From Oasisia sp. SBJ-2009 (Eukaryota > Annelida > Polychaeta > Sabellida > Siboglinidae), in assembly GCA_964017155.1 (NCBI GenBank), contig OZ024863.1:38048038-38112037 (forward strand): DNA of 64,000 nt, written 5' to 3'. The notes beneath the pieces are model-generated. The model was not told the origin of the DNA. It ran no database searches and saw only the letters and a list, made by a program, of their open reading frames with translations. The position numbers and the translations under genes were made by a program. Shown here piece after piece: positions 22,801-36,000 of this stretch. Each line of letters begins with the position of its first letter. Within the stretch, counting starts at the first letter, position 1.

Positions 22801-25800
22801 ATATTTATTGTATATATATGGTATAAATTATAGATACACATGTATCATAATTAATAACAGCCTTATATTTTATAGTGATCTAAGTTTTGTATTTGGATAT
22901 TCGGTGCAGTACAGTAAAGTTTGTAAACAAAGGCTATATGTCTCGAATATGGAACCACATGAACACACTGACTTGATATTCATTCAGAATCATGCGCTTA
23001 CTTACACAGTCCTCAATTCTGCAAATATAACATGTTTAGATTAGAACCTAAATGTCTTGTTTACAGTTGGAACATTTCCTAGTCAAAATATCACAGGTAA
23101 TCAATTTGCAAACACAATTTCATGCTGCTTATTTAATATTAAATGCACTTTGGTGGGCTGAATACCTTCAGTGTATATATTCAAAATGTATTAATATTAA
23201 AAGATGGGGTTTGTTGTAGACACTTTGGTCAAAATGTCTCTAATTATTGTGTCTTAGAATGCAAGTAATACACAATGCGAACTCTCCATGAGAACTTGTG
23301 TGTGTTGTAGATGTCCAGCCAACGGAGGCTGAGTTGCCAGTGTGGACGCGGGTGGAGGCCATCCTCAAGTATTCGGACACTGTCCTCTACGAGCTCCAGC
23401 AGTACAAGGGAGCAGCGAATGAAATCAGAGACGTAAGTACAACACTTCTGGCTCGTTTTCTAATTGTTTCCAGCATTCAACAACAGGTAAATAGCCAGAG
23501 GTACTGTATATTAAATATATTATTGTATATAGATATGTGTTTATTTCGAGGACTTACCTGGTTTCATTCACTAAAACATCTTTCAGTGGTTCTTTTGGTT
23601 CCCAAATGATAGGGATAGGCCAACATTACCATGATACCTGAGTTGTGAAAGATATGAAGTTCCTGATGTTATTAGTATTCAACTCACTAACTTTTGCATG
23701 CAATCCAGAATATGCATTATCATCTAACAAAACTTCTGACATTAAAAAAATATTATTATAATACAACAAAAGTACATTGTCATGTAGCTAGCTATCTGAG
23801 GACACTTTAGAGTGACTGTAATTGATAGAACAGGTATATATATATATCTTGCTTCCTGATTGTTCAGTTCAGTACACTGGCATGGCGTGCCAGCATAGAA
23901 ACAACTGTGTACACAGGCTACACGCATCATTATGTGTGTTGACAAATTACTGGGTGTGTTGTGGTTATGACCCAGTTTCTTCCTGTTTAGTGTATGGTGA
24001 AGCAGACACTACAGAGTCATGCGTGATGTGTGTGACTTGTCAGTTGAGAAATTTTAGTTGGTATGATTGCCAAGTTAATGTGAACTAATGCAAGGGCTAA
24101 AAAAAACAAATCAAGCACATCACTGTCATGCGTTTAATTGTAAACTTATTTCCGCTAAGCATTTATTTTCTGCAGTTGCCAGTAATGGAGTTTAAATATG
24201 TCCGGGCGACATGAATGAAAATCCACATTGGCAGACCCTGGAGAGAGGTTCAGCAGCAGCAGTAAACTGTAGTTTCAGTAACTTCAAATAAGTAGCGTAG
24301 TGGTTATTGCTTCTTTGAGACACAATGCAAGTTGGTGGAACCGTGTGGCAGTATTTACTCCCAGTTTCTGAGGTCCATTGGCATCTTTCTGTGTTCGTTC
24401 TCTTTATTGGTCCATTGCCCTCTTTCTGTGTTCATTCTCTTCCTTGGTCCATTGGCCTCTGTCTATGTTCATTCTCTTCCTTGGTCCATTGGCCTCTGTC
24501 TATGTTCATTGTCTTCCTTGGTCCATTGGCCTCTATCTATGTTCATTCTCTTCCTTGGTCCATTGGCCTCTGTCTATGTTCATTCTCTTCCTTGGTCCAT
24601 TGGCCTCTGTCTATGTTCATTCTCTTCCTTGGTCCATTGGCCTCTGTCTGTGTTCATTCCCTTCATTGGTCCATTGGCCTCTGTCTATGTTTATTCACAT
24701 CCTTGGTCCATTGGCCTCTGTCTGTGTTCATTCTCTTCATTGGTCCATTGACCTCTGTCTATGTTCATTCTCTTCCTTGGTCCATTGGCCTCTGTCTATG
24801 TTCATTCTCTTCCTTGGTCCATTGGCCTCTGTCTATGTTCATTCTCTTCCTTGGTCCATTGGCCTCTGTCTATGTTCATTCTCTTCCTTGGTCCATTGGC
24901 CTCTGTCTGTGTTCATTCCCTTCATTGGTCCATTGGCCTCTGTCTATGTTTATTCACATCCTTGGTCCATTGGCCTCTGTCTGTGTTCATTCTCTTCATT
25001 GGTCCATTGACCTCTGTCTATGTTCATTCTCTTCCTTGGTCCATTGGCCTCTGTCTATGTTCATTCTCTTCCTTGGTCCATTGGCCTCTGTCTATGTTCA
25101 TTCTCTTCCTTGGTCCATTGGCCTCTGTCTATGTTCATTCTCTTCCTTGGTCCATTGGCCTCTGTCTGTGTTCATTCCCTTCATTGGTCCATTGGCCTCT
25201 GTCTATGTTTATTCACATCCTTGGTCCATTGGCCTCTGTCTGTGTTCATTCTCTTCATTGGTCCATTGACCTCTGTCTAAGTTCATTCTCTTCCTTGGTC
25301 CATTGGCCTCTGTCTATGTTCATTCTCTTCCTTGGTCCATTGGCCTCTGTCTATGTTCATTCTCTTCCTTGGTCCATTGGCCTCTGTCTATGTTCATTCT
25401 CTTCCTTGGTCCATTGGCCTCTATCTATGTTCATTCTCTTCCTTGGTCCATTGGCCTATGTATATGTTCATTCTCTTCCTTGGTCCATTGGCCTCTGTCT
25501 GTGTTCATTATCTTCCTTAGTCTATTGGCCTCTGTCTGTGTTCGTTATCTTCTTTGGTCCATTGGCCTCTGTGTTAATTATCTTCCTTGGTCTATCGGCC
25601 TCTGTCTGTGTTCATTCTCTTCCTTGGTCCATTGGCCTCTGTCTGTGTTCATTATCTTCCTTGATCTATTGGCCTCTGTCTATGTTCATTCTCTTCCTTG
25701 GTCCATTGGCCTCTGTCTGTGTTCATTCTCTTCCTGGGTCCACTGGCCTCTGTCTATGTTCATTCTCTTCCTTGGTCCATTGGCCTCTGTCTATGTTCAT

Positions 25801-28800
25801 TCTCTTCCTTGGTCCATTGGCCTCTGTCTGTATTCATTCTCTTCCTTGGTCCATTGGCCTCTGTCTGTGTTCATTATCTTCCTTGGTCTATTGGCCTCTG
25901 TCTATGTTCATTCTCTTCCTTGGTCCATTGGCCTCTGTCTGTGTTCATTCTCTTCCTTGATCCATTGGCCTCTGTCTGTGTTCATTCCCTTCATTGGTCC
26001 ATTGGCCTCTGTCTATGTTTATTCACATCCTTGGTCCATTGGCCTCTGTCTGTGTTCATTCTCTTCATTGGTCCATTGGCCTCTGTCTATGTTCATATTC
26101 TTCATTCGGCCATTGGCCTCTGTCTGTGTTCATTATCTTCCTAGGTCCATTGGCCTCTGTCTGTGTACATTATTTTCCTTGGTCCATTGGCAATTGGCAG
26201 TAGTTGCTCTGTGAATGGGTGTAACAAGTTGTCAATGAGATGTGATGTCATCCTGGGTCCTGTTTGCATCTTCTGTCAATCATTGGCAGGAGTGCCATGG
26301 GCAGGAACATTGTCCAGTCCTTCTTCTGACAGCCCTTGTGAATGTCAGCTGCCATATGTGCATGATTTACACTCACTTGTACTGGACAGAGAGGGCTTAG
26401 CCATAATCACCTCAACTTAGGCCACTTAGGACGGCTGATTAAACAGTAGTCTCAACAGTCATCTATAAATCAATGGCCTGTGCAAATGCCAGTCCCTTCA
26501 GTGTACTCAGGGTAGATGTCAGCGTGTCTTGTGGTTCTGCCCTGGTCATGTCAGGAGGTACCAGGATCGCAGTTTCAAAAAAAACTTTAAAAAAAACTCA
26601 CACCCTAAGGGTAGGAAAAAGACTCAATTCCAGGGGTGAGAAATAATGTTGTAGACAGGGATGGAACTCAGAGTCATGGGGTAGTTATAAAAAGAGGATT
26701 TACATTATGATGTGAGGTTATAGCAACATGTACAGGTAGAATTTTTCCTGATTAAAGATGTGCACTTGAAGATCAGTATTTGTGTTAGTCCAAGACTCCA
26801 AGTGTCTTGGGTGTCTTTAGGGTCAGAAAGTCTCTGAAACCAGACACTGGGTTACGCTGTGAGCAGACTGCTGGAGGAAGTAAAACACCCCGGTGCAGGG
26901 GGTAAATTTGTAACCCCCTCATGACCTTATAATTGCAGAGCTGGTGGTCTCTGTCACCACCGACCCCAATGATCTAAAAAGGCCACTGCTTTGGGTTATT
27001 TTGAGTAAACACATCTATGTAGGGCCAGTTGTTTAGCTAGGAAACAAATCAATTTCATTTGTGATATTTTTGCAATGGAGAATATGCATATGTTGCAAAA
27101 TGGTGTAGGAATCAATGATAGAGTGGTTCTGTGGTAGAATTATGGCCATGTTATTTCTCTGTAGTATTGCATCATCGTCATCGTCATCATACATGCAACT
27201 GATGTAAGATTTAGTTGCAAATGAGAAATCCCATAATTCATCATTTTACCGAATAGGCCAATACCATAAAATGGTACCAGCTATGTACATTTAAGATGGA
27301 AGTCCATTGAACTTATTTAAAACTTGATTTATAAGTTAAGTTTTAAGCATAAAATGGAAGAGTTTAAATGATAAACATTTATAATATGTACTGTATTACA
27401 GCGGTTACATCAGTCTGTTGGTTGAGCTGGCATTGTTTTATGCCACTGTAACTGTCAAGTCCTATGAAACAAAACAGCAGTCATGGCAGACAAAGCCATA
27501 AATTATCAGTATATCATCTGTTGGCGCCTTTTATATCTGCTTCTGCCATGCAGTACAATCAAAGTAATTAACTTATAGTGGAATTAGTCTCTGTGAAAGA
27601 GTTGTACAGAGGCCTGGAGATTCTTGTGTAGTGTTTATTTCAGTCCGCAGAGCCTGCTCAGTTTGCTTCTTTATACGTGTATTGGTAACATTAAATTGTT
27701 GACTTTGTTCTCAAGTTTAGTTTAATTGCTATTAGTGCAGTCGAATTTTAAAAAGTAAGAATAATTGTGGAAATTAGATATTTTAAAGATTGCATTGAAT
27801 ATTTGGAAAAAGAACTAAAAGCAATTTGAGTTGAGGAACATGAAAAAACAGTGTGTAAGTTAGTCAAACAAATTGATATGCAGTTTCTGTTTTTGTCACA
27901 TGTCTTAGAAAACAAAACAATTGACTAGCAAACTGATTTCACACCATCTGAGAACCAGATGTCTTGTGTCAGTCAACATCTCACATGGCCCCTGTAACCT
28001 CTCCATGCAGTGAGTCTTGACTGATGCAGAGGGTCCATTGTGTGCCATGCAAAGACATATTGGGGGAACCTCCAATGGAAAATGACTATTTTATAATGAA
28101 GTCAGAACAGTGAAAGTTTGGCAGCATATACATAGTTATATACATACACAGGCTAGTCACTAGCTGAGTCTTACTTTCAATGTTGCCAGTGTGGAGTGTG
28201 GACAACAGCAACAGGAAGTTGCCAGTGACAGAAGAATGTCTGTAATTGTTGGAGCGGTAAATTGCAGCCACTGCCATTGATGAGGTGGCCATAAGCGGAA
28301 CTGATTAGAGGCTGTTTTATGACCCATGACCTCAACCAGAGTCCAGTAAAACCTGGGCAAGTGGGCACCATCACCTGTGAGTTACTATGTGTGGACATTC
28401 ACTGACCACTCTAATGCCACAGTCTGTCATAACTCATGGGGTGGTGGTATTGGGGTGATGGCATTGCCCTGTTGAAAGTGTTAGTTTATTTCAATGGTCA
28501 CAGTTGTAGTACCATGTGTACTGTAACGCCTAATCTCAGTTAAATTTCATGTGCCAAGAAGTACCTGCTAGAATGGGTGGAATGTTTGAAATGTTGGACC
28601 CTTGGCGGTTAGATATTGCAGTAGATATTTTCATGGTTATTATCCCGAAAAAGATGCAGGCGTATTACCATTTTGCCAAGAGCAATTCTGAGGGTAAGAC
28701 GGTTTGTAAAATTATTAAGAGTTGGAGTAACGGTTTCCTAAAATGTGTTTAGTGTATCAAAGATATATGGCAATGGCCCTGAAGTTTCAGAATATTCAGT

Positions 28801-31800
28801 GGTATAGTTTTGCTAAAACTGGACAAAGTGTAAACATGGCCACCAACGGGACAATGAAATGTGGTCTGACCCCTTCAGTCTGTGATTGACAGGTCCTGTC
28901 ATTACTGTGGGTGCATAATGGGAGAACAGATGGTCATCAATTATCAGATCTATACAAGCAGCCGTCTCTCTGTCACAGGCAGTCTTCATGTGCAGTTTAC
29001 GATTCTCCTAGTATATAATTATAGCACAGTTAAGTTCTTATTTAAATTTAATGTCACTTTGTAATCTTTCCAACAAAGTGCATTGTCCTTCAAATATATA
29101 TAATGTTGCCTCATTATACAGCAGTATATTCTGGGAATTGGACTGTTTTATGGTATTAATGTTATACAGCTGTATATTAAACATTCTCAGATTTAGACTA
29201 TTTTATTGTAATAAATCTAATAATAGTGATAATTGTAACATGTCTATAGCACTTATATGCTCATCTTTTACCAGCCTTTACTACCCCAATGTTACAACTT
29301 GCTTACATTCAACAGTGTCCAGATTTGGTTACATAAAACTATAATAATCATAATACATATTTTTTTTTACACTTTGGCTGTTCGAAAATGATACTTTTTT
29401 GTTATGTTTCTACTTTACAGATCTGTTAGGTGGGTGTGGCTGTGTATGAGTGTATGTGTGTGCGTGCATACATGGTTATGTTTATATGTACCTGGTAACT
29501 TTCACATTTACAAGCTTTTTATAAACATTCCCTATACACAAATTGATTATGCATACAATGCAGAGTTATGCTTAGCCACAGCTGGTCTGCATGGCATTTG
29601 AACATGACTTATTGTGATGTGTTGCACATGGAATACAACCATCTCTCCACTCTGTGTGGTCTGACACCGCACTGCCTGGTGCCACTGTGAAGTAGCCACG
29701 CAATACGCCTGTTGTAGTAAGTGGAGTGTACAGCGATGGGGAATTGATGTATTAGGAGACTGTGTTTATTAATACAAGAGCAGTATTGATTGGAGGGAAT
29801 CCCAATTGTGCCTCCGTGTATCTGTTTCATGACTGCAGGCTTGGCGGGGCTGTCACAGCCAACACGTCTAGTGCACTCAGTGTAATCCACGTAATGGAGA
29901 CTGTGGGATGGATTACTGAGGGGTCGGGGTGCCAGTGGGGCATAGCTTTATGCGTAAAAAATGTTTTGGATGGGTAGAAATATGGGTGGATAGGTAAAAA
30001 AAAATGAAGGAGCAAAAGGTTTTCCAAAACCATACATATTGTCAGTTATGCCTTAGAAGTGAGTGTAAATGTGTGTGTCTAGTCCATTTTAGGTCATCAG
30101 ACACATTTTAAAGTTTGTAAACTGGCTTAACAGTTCACATCCACGTGTCCACCAAAACATGTGTGACTGAGTGGCAATAATTTAGTCCTGCATAAAACCC
30201 TGCCTGAGTGGGGTAGATAGTTCTGGCTGGGGTGCTTAAAAAATTGTCCTAGGTGCAGTTGACATTCAACATTCGCCACTGTAAAACAGTGTACAGTGTA
30301 CACTTATTAAATTATGAATAATTCAAACTGTGATTTTCCTTATTACACAGCTGTAAATTAGAAATACACAGTTTAACTTAACCACAATTGGTAGTCTTTA
30401 GAGAAAAAGTCAACATGTGCAATTATGCCAATATACATATTGGATTCCATGGGTTGTGGTAAGGTTTTAAATTGAACAGTTAGCATTCCATGTCCTAGTT
30501 AAACTGAGACTTCCCTGCCAGAGTTATGATGCGACACTGGAAGAATTACTGACTGGTTGTATTTAGTGTGGTCAAACATGGCCTTGTACAAATAGTGCAT
30601 CAAAGACATAACAAGATGTGAACGTGGCTACAGTCAGCGAGGTTCTTCATGTACTGTCACATGTTTGTGTTCAGCTGGTAATCTCAGAGTTCTACCCAAA
30701 GCAATTGCGGATCAACAGTGTAAAGATGTGTGAAACTGCTGCTGTGTAAGAGCAAAAGAACATCATCAATATTAATGCAATACGTCATCGTCTCGACAAC
30801 AAACTCCACTGAACACTATGCAACGCGTGCAACGCCCACACACATGCACGCAGATAGACACGCAGACTCAATACACATATGTGCACGCATACACTAATGT
30901 CCGTTTGGTGTAAATGTTGCCGTCATCTGTTAGTTTCATTGTTGAAGAACCAGCAGCCTACAGTAACTGTTGTTAACAACTGCTGGTGTAATGTTCATAA
31001 CAGGAGTGGGGAGACACTAGGTTGATGCCGCAGTGACAGAAATACCTTGTACATTTTTAATGTTGCTTGGTTATAAACAGCGTGAATCTGAACGAATCTT
31101 ATAATGAGAGTCCACTGTCTTCTGCATTATTCTGAAGATCATCTGTGTTTGTCATCCATTCATCTTAGAGTAATATCTGCCATAGCAGACACCTGGCTAT
31201 AAGGGACATTGATGAATGTTTTCTTGATAAAGTCAAGTGCAAATGTATATTTAATTTTTTTTATCTTTAATAAAACAACAGAAACATGGAATGTTCTCAA
31301 AATGTTGTGTAGAAATCCCTGGACAGCTGTGTCATAATTTTTGGCGTTGCTGGAAAAGTTTGTTTAGTTGTACAGAAGAATATTTACTTCTATGTATCCA
31401 CGTGTTTGACACATTTCTGGTTACATCTCATAGACATATTTAAAAAAGTTCTTGATTTGATTCTTAATAATAATATGTATACCTCTAACATAGCTATGAC
31501 CCTGAAATGTGTTCCCGTAATGCCAATAAGTGTATTGCCAGTTGCGGCATAAATAGTGGTCTATCCCCAGCAGTGAGAGCTGACAGATTTATGCCAGTAG
31601 ATATGTATGGCATCTGTTATTACATCAGTAGCTCCTGTATCACTAGGCAGCCAGCTCCCTCATTGTTTGGACCCAGAATGCTGGGCCCGGTGCATTCCAG
31701 CCAGTTGTCTGCCCTGGGACACTTCAAGGACCAGTGATGTACTGTCACCCTGGAATGTCTCCTCCCCACACCCTGTAGCATTTCTGGGGCCCAGGCATCA

Positions 31801-32954
31801 GGCACATTTGTGGGCCTTAGGCAGACCTTGGTAAGGGTATTTTAAGGGCGGTTCAAAAACATGTAGTTGAACCCCATTTTGAGGCTTGCAAAAAACCTCC
31901 TGTTGACAGAATGAACTGAATATTGGGTGGGCCGAGACACAAGAACAAGCATTTCGCTGCCAGTCATGATAACTCCACATAGCAGATGGTGATGTTGAAG
32001 ATTGTTTTCCTTCATAGGAAATTGCATTATAATTTCAATAATGTTTATTAAATACCAAAACAAGCATGACCTACATCAGGAATATTTACAAAACCTATAG
32101 GGCCAGTGAAATACTAGTGAAACTTACACAGCAGTTATCTTTGATGACATTTTCTTGTTCACTGGGCTTTGGAAATATTCTGTGTATGAATGATATGCTA
32201 GAGTATTTTTGTGGGCACCAGGCCTTCAAGCCCGAGGCAAATGCCTACAATACTTACTGGATAATCTATAACTGCACACACCTAGGATACAAAATGTCAA
32301 ATAGAGTGGGTAGGGGGTTGAGTGTCAGAGACAGATGTCCTTCCATAGCCTGTTGTAGGCTGTAATATGTGGCCTATTTTCATGACAGTTGGTGACAAGT
32401 ATTTGCACCAAACAATAGCATCTCAGAATGAATACATGAGGCATTGTTAAGTACATTGCAACTCCAATGTACAAGGGGAGAAAAGACATACTGGATAGGT
32501 TTACTTCAGCCCCTGTAAACATGGATGTTTCCAATAACATCTCATCCTGATGGACAGAATCATACCACAGCATCCTGGAGCAGGTACCTACTGCAGTCTG
32601 CCACAGCCTGGTCATATTAACAGTAATCCCAGCTTGATGTGTACTTTGCCAGCCCACTATACGCTGACATGATGCTGACTGATGCTGTTTACGTGTTTAT
32701 TGGCTTTATTGGTATCTCCTGCATCCTGGCTAGACAGTCAGACTTGGGATGAGGATGGGTGTGGTGTACACCTGGAAGCAGGGAATGGAATATCCGCAAT
32801 AAAATGCCATAAATGTTTATAACACATTTAAACATTTGCTCAGGTAGCATGTCCGCACATAACACTGATCAAAATGGAACAATTATATAATATTACAATT
32901 ATAAATATTAACAGTACTCCCAGCTTGATGTGTACTTTGCCAGCCCACTATATT

Positions 32955-33019
<65 letters not shown>

Positions 33020-36000
33020 ACTACAAAAGCTAGAATATGCTGTTTATGTGTACTCAATTGATTGTTTATACAATTATACTGTAACAATAATGATTACAAT
33101 TATTAACAGTACTCCCAGCTTGATGTATATATTGCCAGCCCACTATATATCTTATATTATAATACTACAAAAGCTAGAATCTGCTGTTTATACCCAATAG
33201 TGAGTACTCAATTAATTGTTTATAAAACTTGACAACCTCAAGCAGAGTTAAGTGAATTACCCCCTCCTCAGTCGGTTTAGAATAATATTGGCTGACAGCA
33301 AGAACACCAGTCTGTCCAGAAGCCTCAACAACATGTTTACTTAAAGACCAATAAGAGGCAAGAGCAGAACTATAGTTTATTAATATTTATACAGGATGAA
33401 GGTTTGTTCGGAAACATTCAGTCATGCTCCAGTTATCACAGCAAAGCTGTTAATTAACATACGTCCAATGCTGTAGACAGCCAGGCACTCATCCATAACC
33501 TGAGTAAAGTAGAATAAACTAGAGCAATGTGGAGACAACTACAGTGCCCAGACTTCAGACGGAGCAAGAGGAATCCAACCCCAGTGTCCCAGTGGGTAGA
33601 AGCCCCTGGCCAGTGATGCTGAAGGTGTTTGTTCCGTGTGACTGGGTAGGATTACTGGGTGACTTGATAGAACCATCTGGCACTCTCCACATGTGATGTC
33701 TGTTCAGATGTGGCCAGTGGCTAGTAGTCAGGCTACTGTCACATCCTTGGCTGAACAGCAACTCATCGAAATTAGCTTGTTTGTGTTTGTAGTGCAGTCG
33801 TAGAGATGAACTGCATTTACTAGCAAGGATTAAGTACATAATAGGTTCAAATTTATTGCACCATAAAATGGCGAATATAAAATATTTACAAAACATTAAA
33901 AAAGTTATTATACATTTTAATAATTACATTTGTTATTTCTATATAGCAATACATTATATTAGGCTGTTTTAATTTTACAAGTATTATGTTTAATTTAAAT
34001 TTTATTAATTTAGTATATTTGTTTATTTAGCAATATTTGATCATGTTCTTAGTGTTAAATATCTACAAAGTGCCACAGACAATCTTGAATCTGGACTTAT
34101 CTGCTGAAATGTAGATTTAAATGCTGTTATTATTTACAACGTACATGTAATTCTAAGTAGGTTTGATAGTAAACATGAACTTTTTCATCAATACTTTTTG
34201 AGAAAATCTGGTCAGTGTATACAGGTTGCATTAATGCCTTGGTGGTGGTTGGTGGGCGGGTCCACTATGGTCCACTGTAACACCAAAGGAAAACAAAACA
34301 GTTATCTTAATCACTGTTGAATGGGTGATACATCGTGCAGGGTGAAGTTTTGACTAAAGTCCACCTACAACAGTTCCCAGGTGTTTAATGGTTGTCTCTT
34401 GCTGTGTCTCAAGGCTGGGCTTTGTTTGGTATACATATGACACATTCCTGTCTGTAATTAACACGTGATCTGCCAGACTAACTCTTAATTGCTGGCAAAT
34501 TAAATGTAATCTGTGTGATATAATCAAATTGTGGTACAGTGTGAACACTACTGAACGGAGCTTGTACTTTGGATTTTAGTGTATAAATAAAGTGTATTAT
34601 TATTATTATTACTACATAGAAATAAAATGTCTTCCATAGTTGTCAAGTTGCTGTGTTGCATTAAGAGTTGTTCAAATTGTTTTGACATTTACCTATTCAT
34701 AAAGAAGTTAGTGGTTCTTTGATCCTTTCTTACCCCCTACAGTAATACTTTAAATGTGGATTATTTTCAAGATTGAAAGTCATATTTGTTTTTAACTCAA
34801 TTGTGACACAGTGCAGATAAAATATCTAAACATGTACACTGTACCTAATTTTGAGACTTTTCACTCAACACAGTTTATGTTATTTTTCCTTTTAAAATAT
34901 TTTAAAATATCACATCCCAAAGACTTTTGGATCAGAGGTTTCTAATTTAAAACAAATTTATCTGTACTCCTCATCCCCCTTTCAGGATTAATACTGGGTG
35001 CAGGGGAGCACTCATTTACCCCAGACCAAGAAAGAAACTTCCTGGAAGACTAACATAGATGATATGACACAAACTCTAATCTCAGTCCAAACTCTTTCTT
35101 CCTATATCTCCTTGCATCGTCTCTTCAGGATGTCATCGCTGCAGTGGACCCTATGGACAAGTAGTGGACAATGCAGTCTTGCCGTTTTGGACTATCCTAT
35201 GTCCTTTTGTAGACACGTTTCTGTTAAATTCCGGTGTCCACTAAGACAAGTCTCCTTGCAGTTTTTCAAGACTTCACCAATGTTCATTCATCATAACTTG
35301 GACCGTTTAACATAATGTGTCACTCTGTTATAGCACGTAACCTGTTACACGGTTTACAAATGTTTTTATAATTAAAAAATTGGGGCAGTTTTGTGTGCCT
35401 TTACAGTGTTCAACTGTATATAAATTATGGTTATGGGTATGCTGAGTATATTATTTTACTGTAACATCTGCGAATTAAGTTTGGAGAGGTTTTTTAAGAA
35501 TCGTGATTGTCATCCAGATGCAACTCTGAACTGTATTTTTCATCAACCGTAGATTTCTGTGGTGCCTTGCAAAAGCCACTTCATGAATTTTGAATTTTGA
35601 AGATTCCTGTTCTAGTTCATAACATCTGTTTCAGCAGTCTGCTTCCAAGATGTGATGATTTGTCAGCTGAAAGAACGTGGTAGTACAGCATACTCCTACC
35701 AATCATTCTACAGCTGCTTTTGTCTGGCTTCATCTTCCCTTGATCCAATCTGGGGTGACAGCCAAATCGCCAGATCACCCAATCCATTCCATAACTGCCC
35801 CCTCTTCATCTCACTTTCTTTTCACCACCCTCTTCTCTTTTCCATGCACCCTTTGTGTCGGTCTATCATCTCATGTCATTTTACAAATTCTGCGGACCCA
35901 GTCCCATTCTGGACAGTGTTCCACATATCAGAGCCCAGCTAATGCTGACAGTGCACCATGTGACACTGACACTGGGAATGGTTTCACTGTGCCACGTTGT

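Noticed and set aside
24325..25960. Long plus-strand frames of 314 and 399 codons with a repeated [24 protein letters not shown] peptide
   Set aside because: They exist in all three forward frames because the 37-bp unit has no stop codon; they lie within a CYRI intron and show no sign of frame selection.
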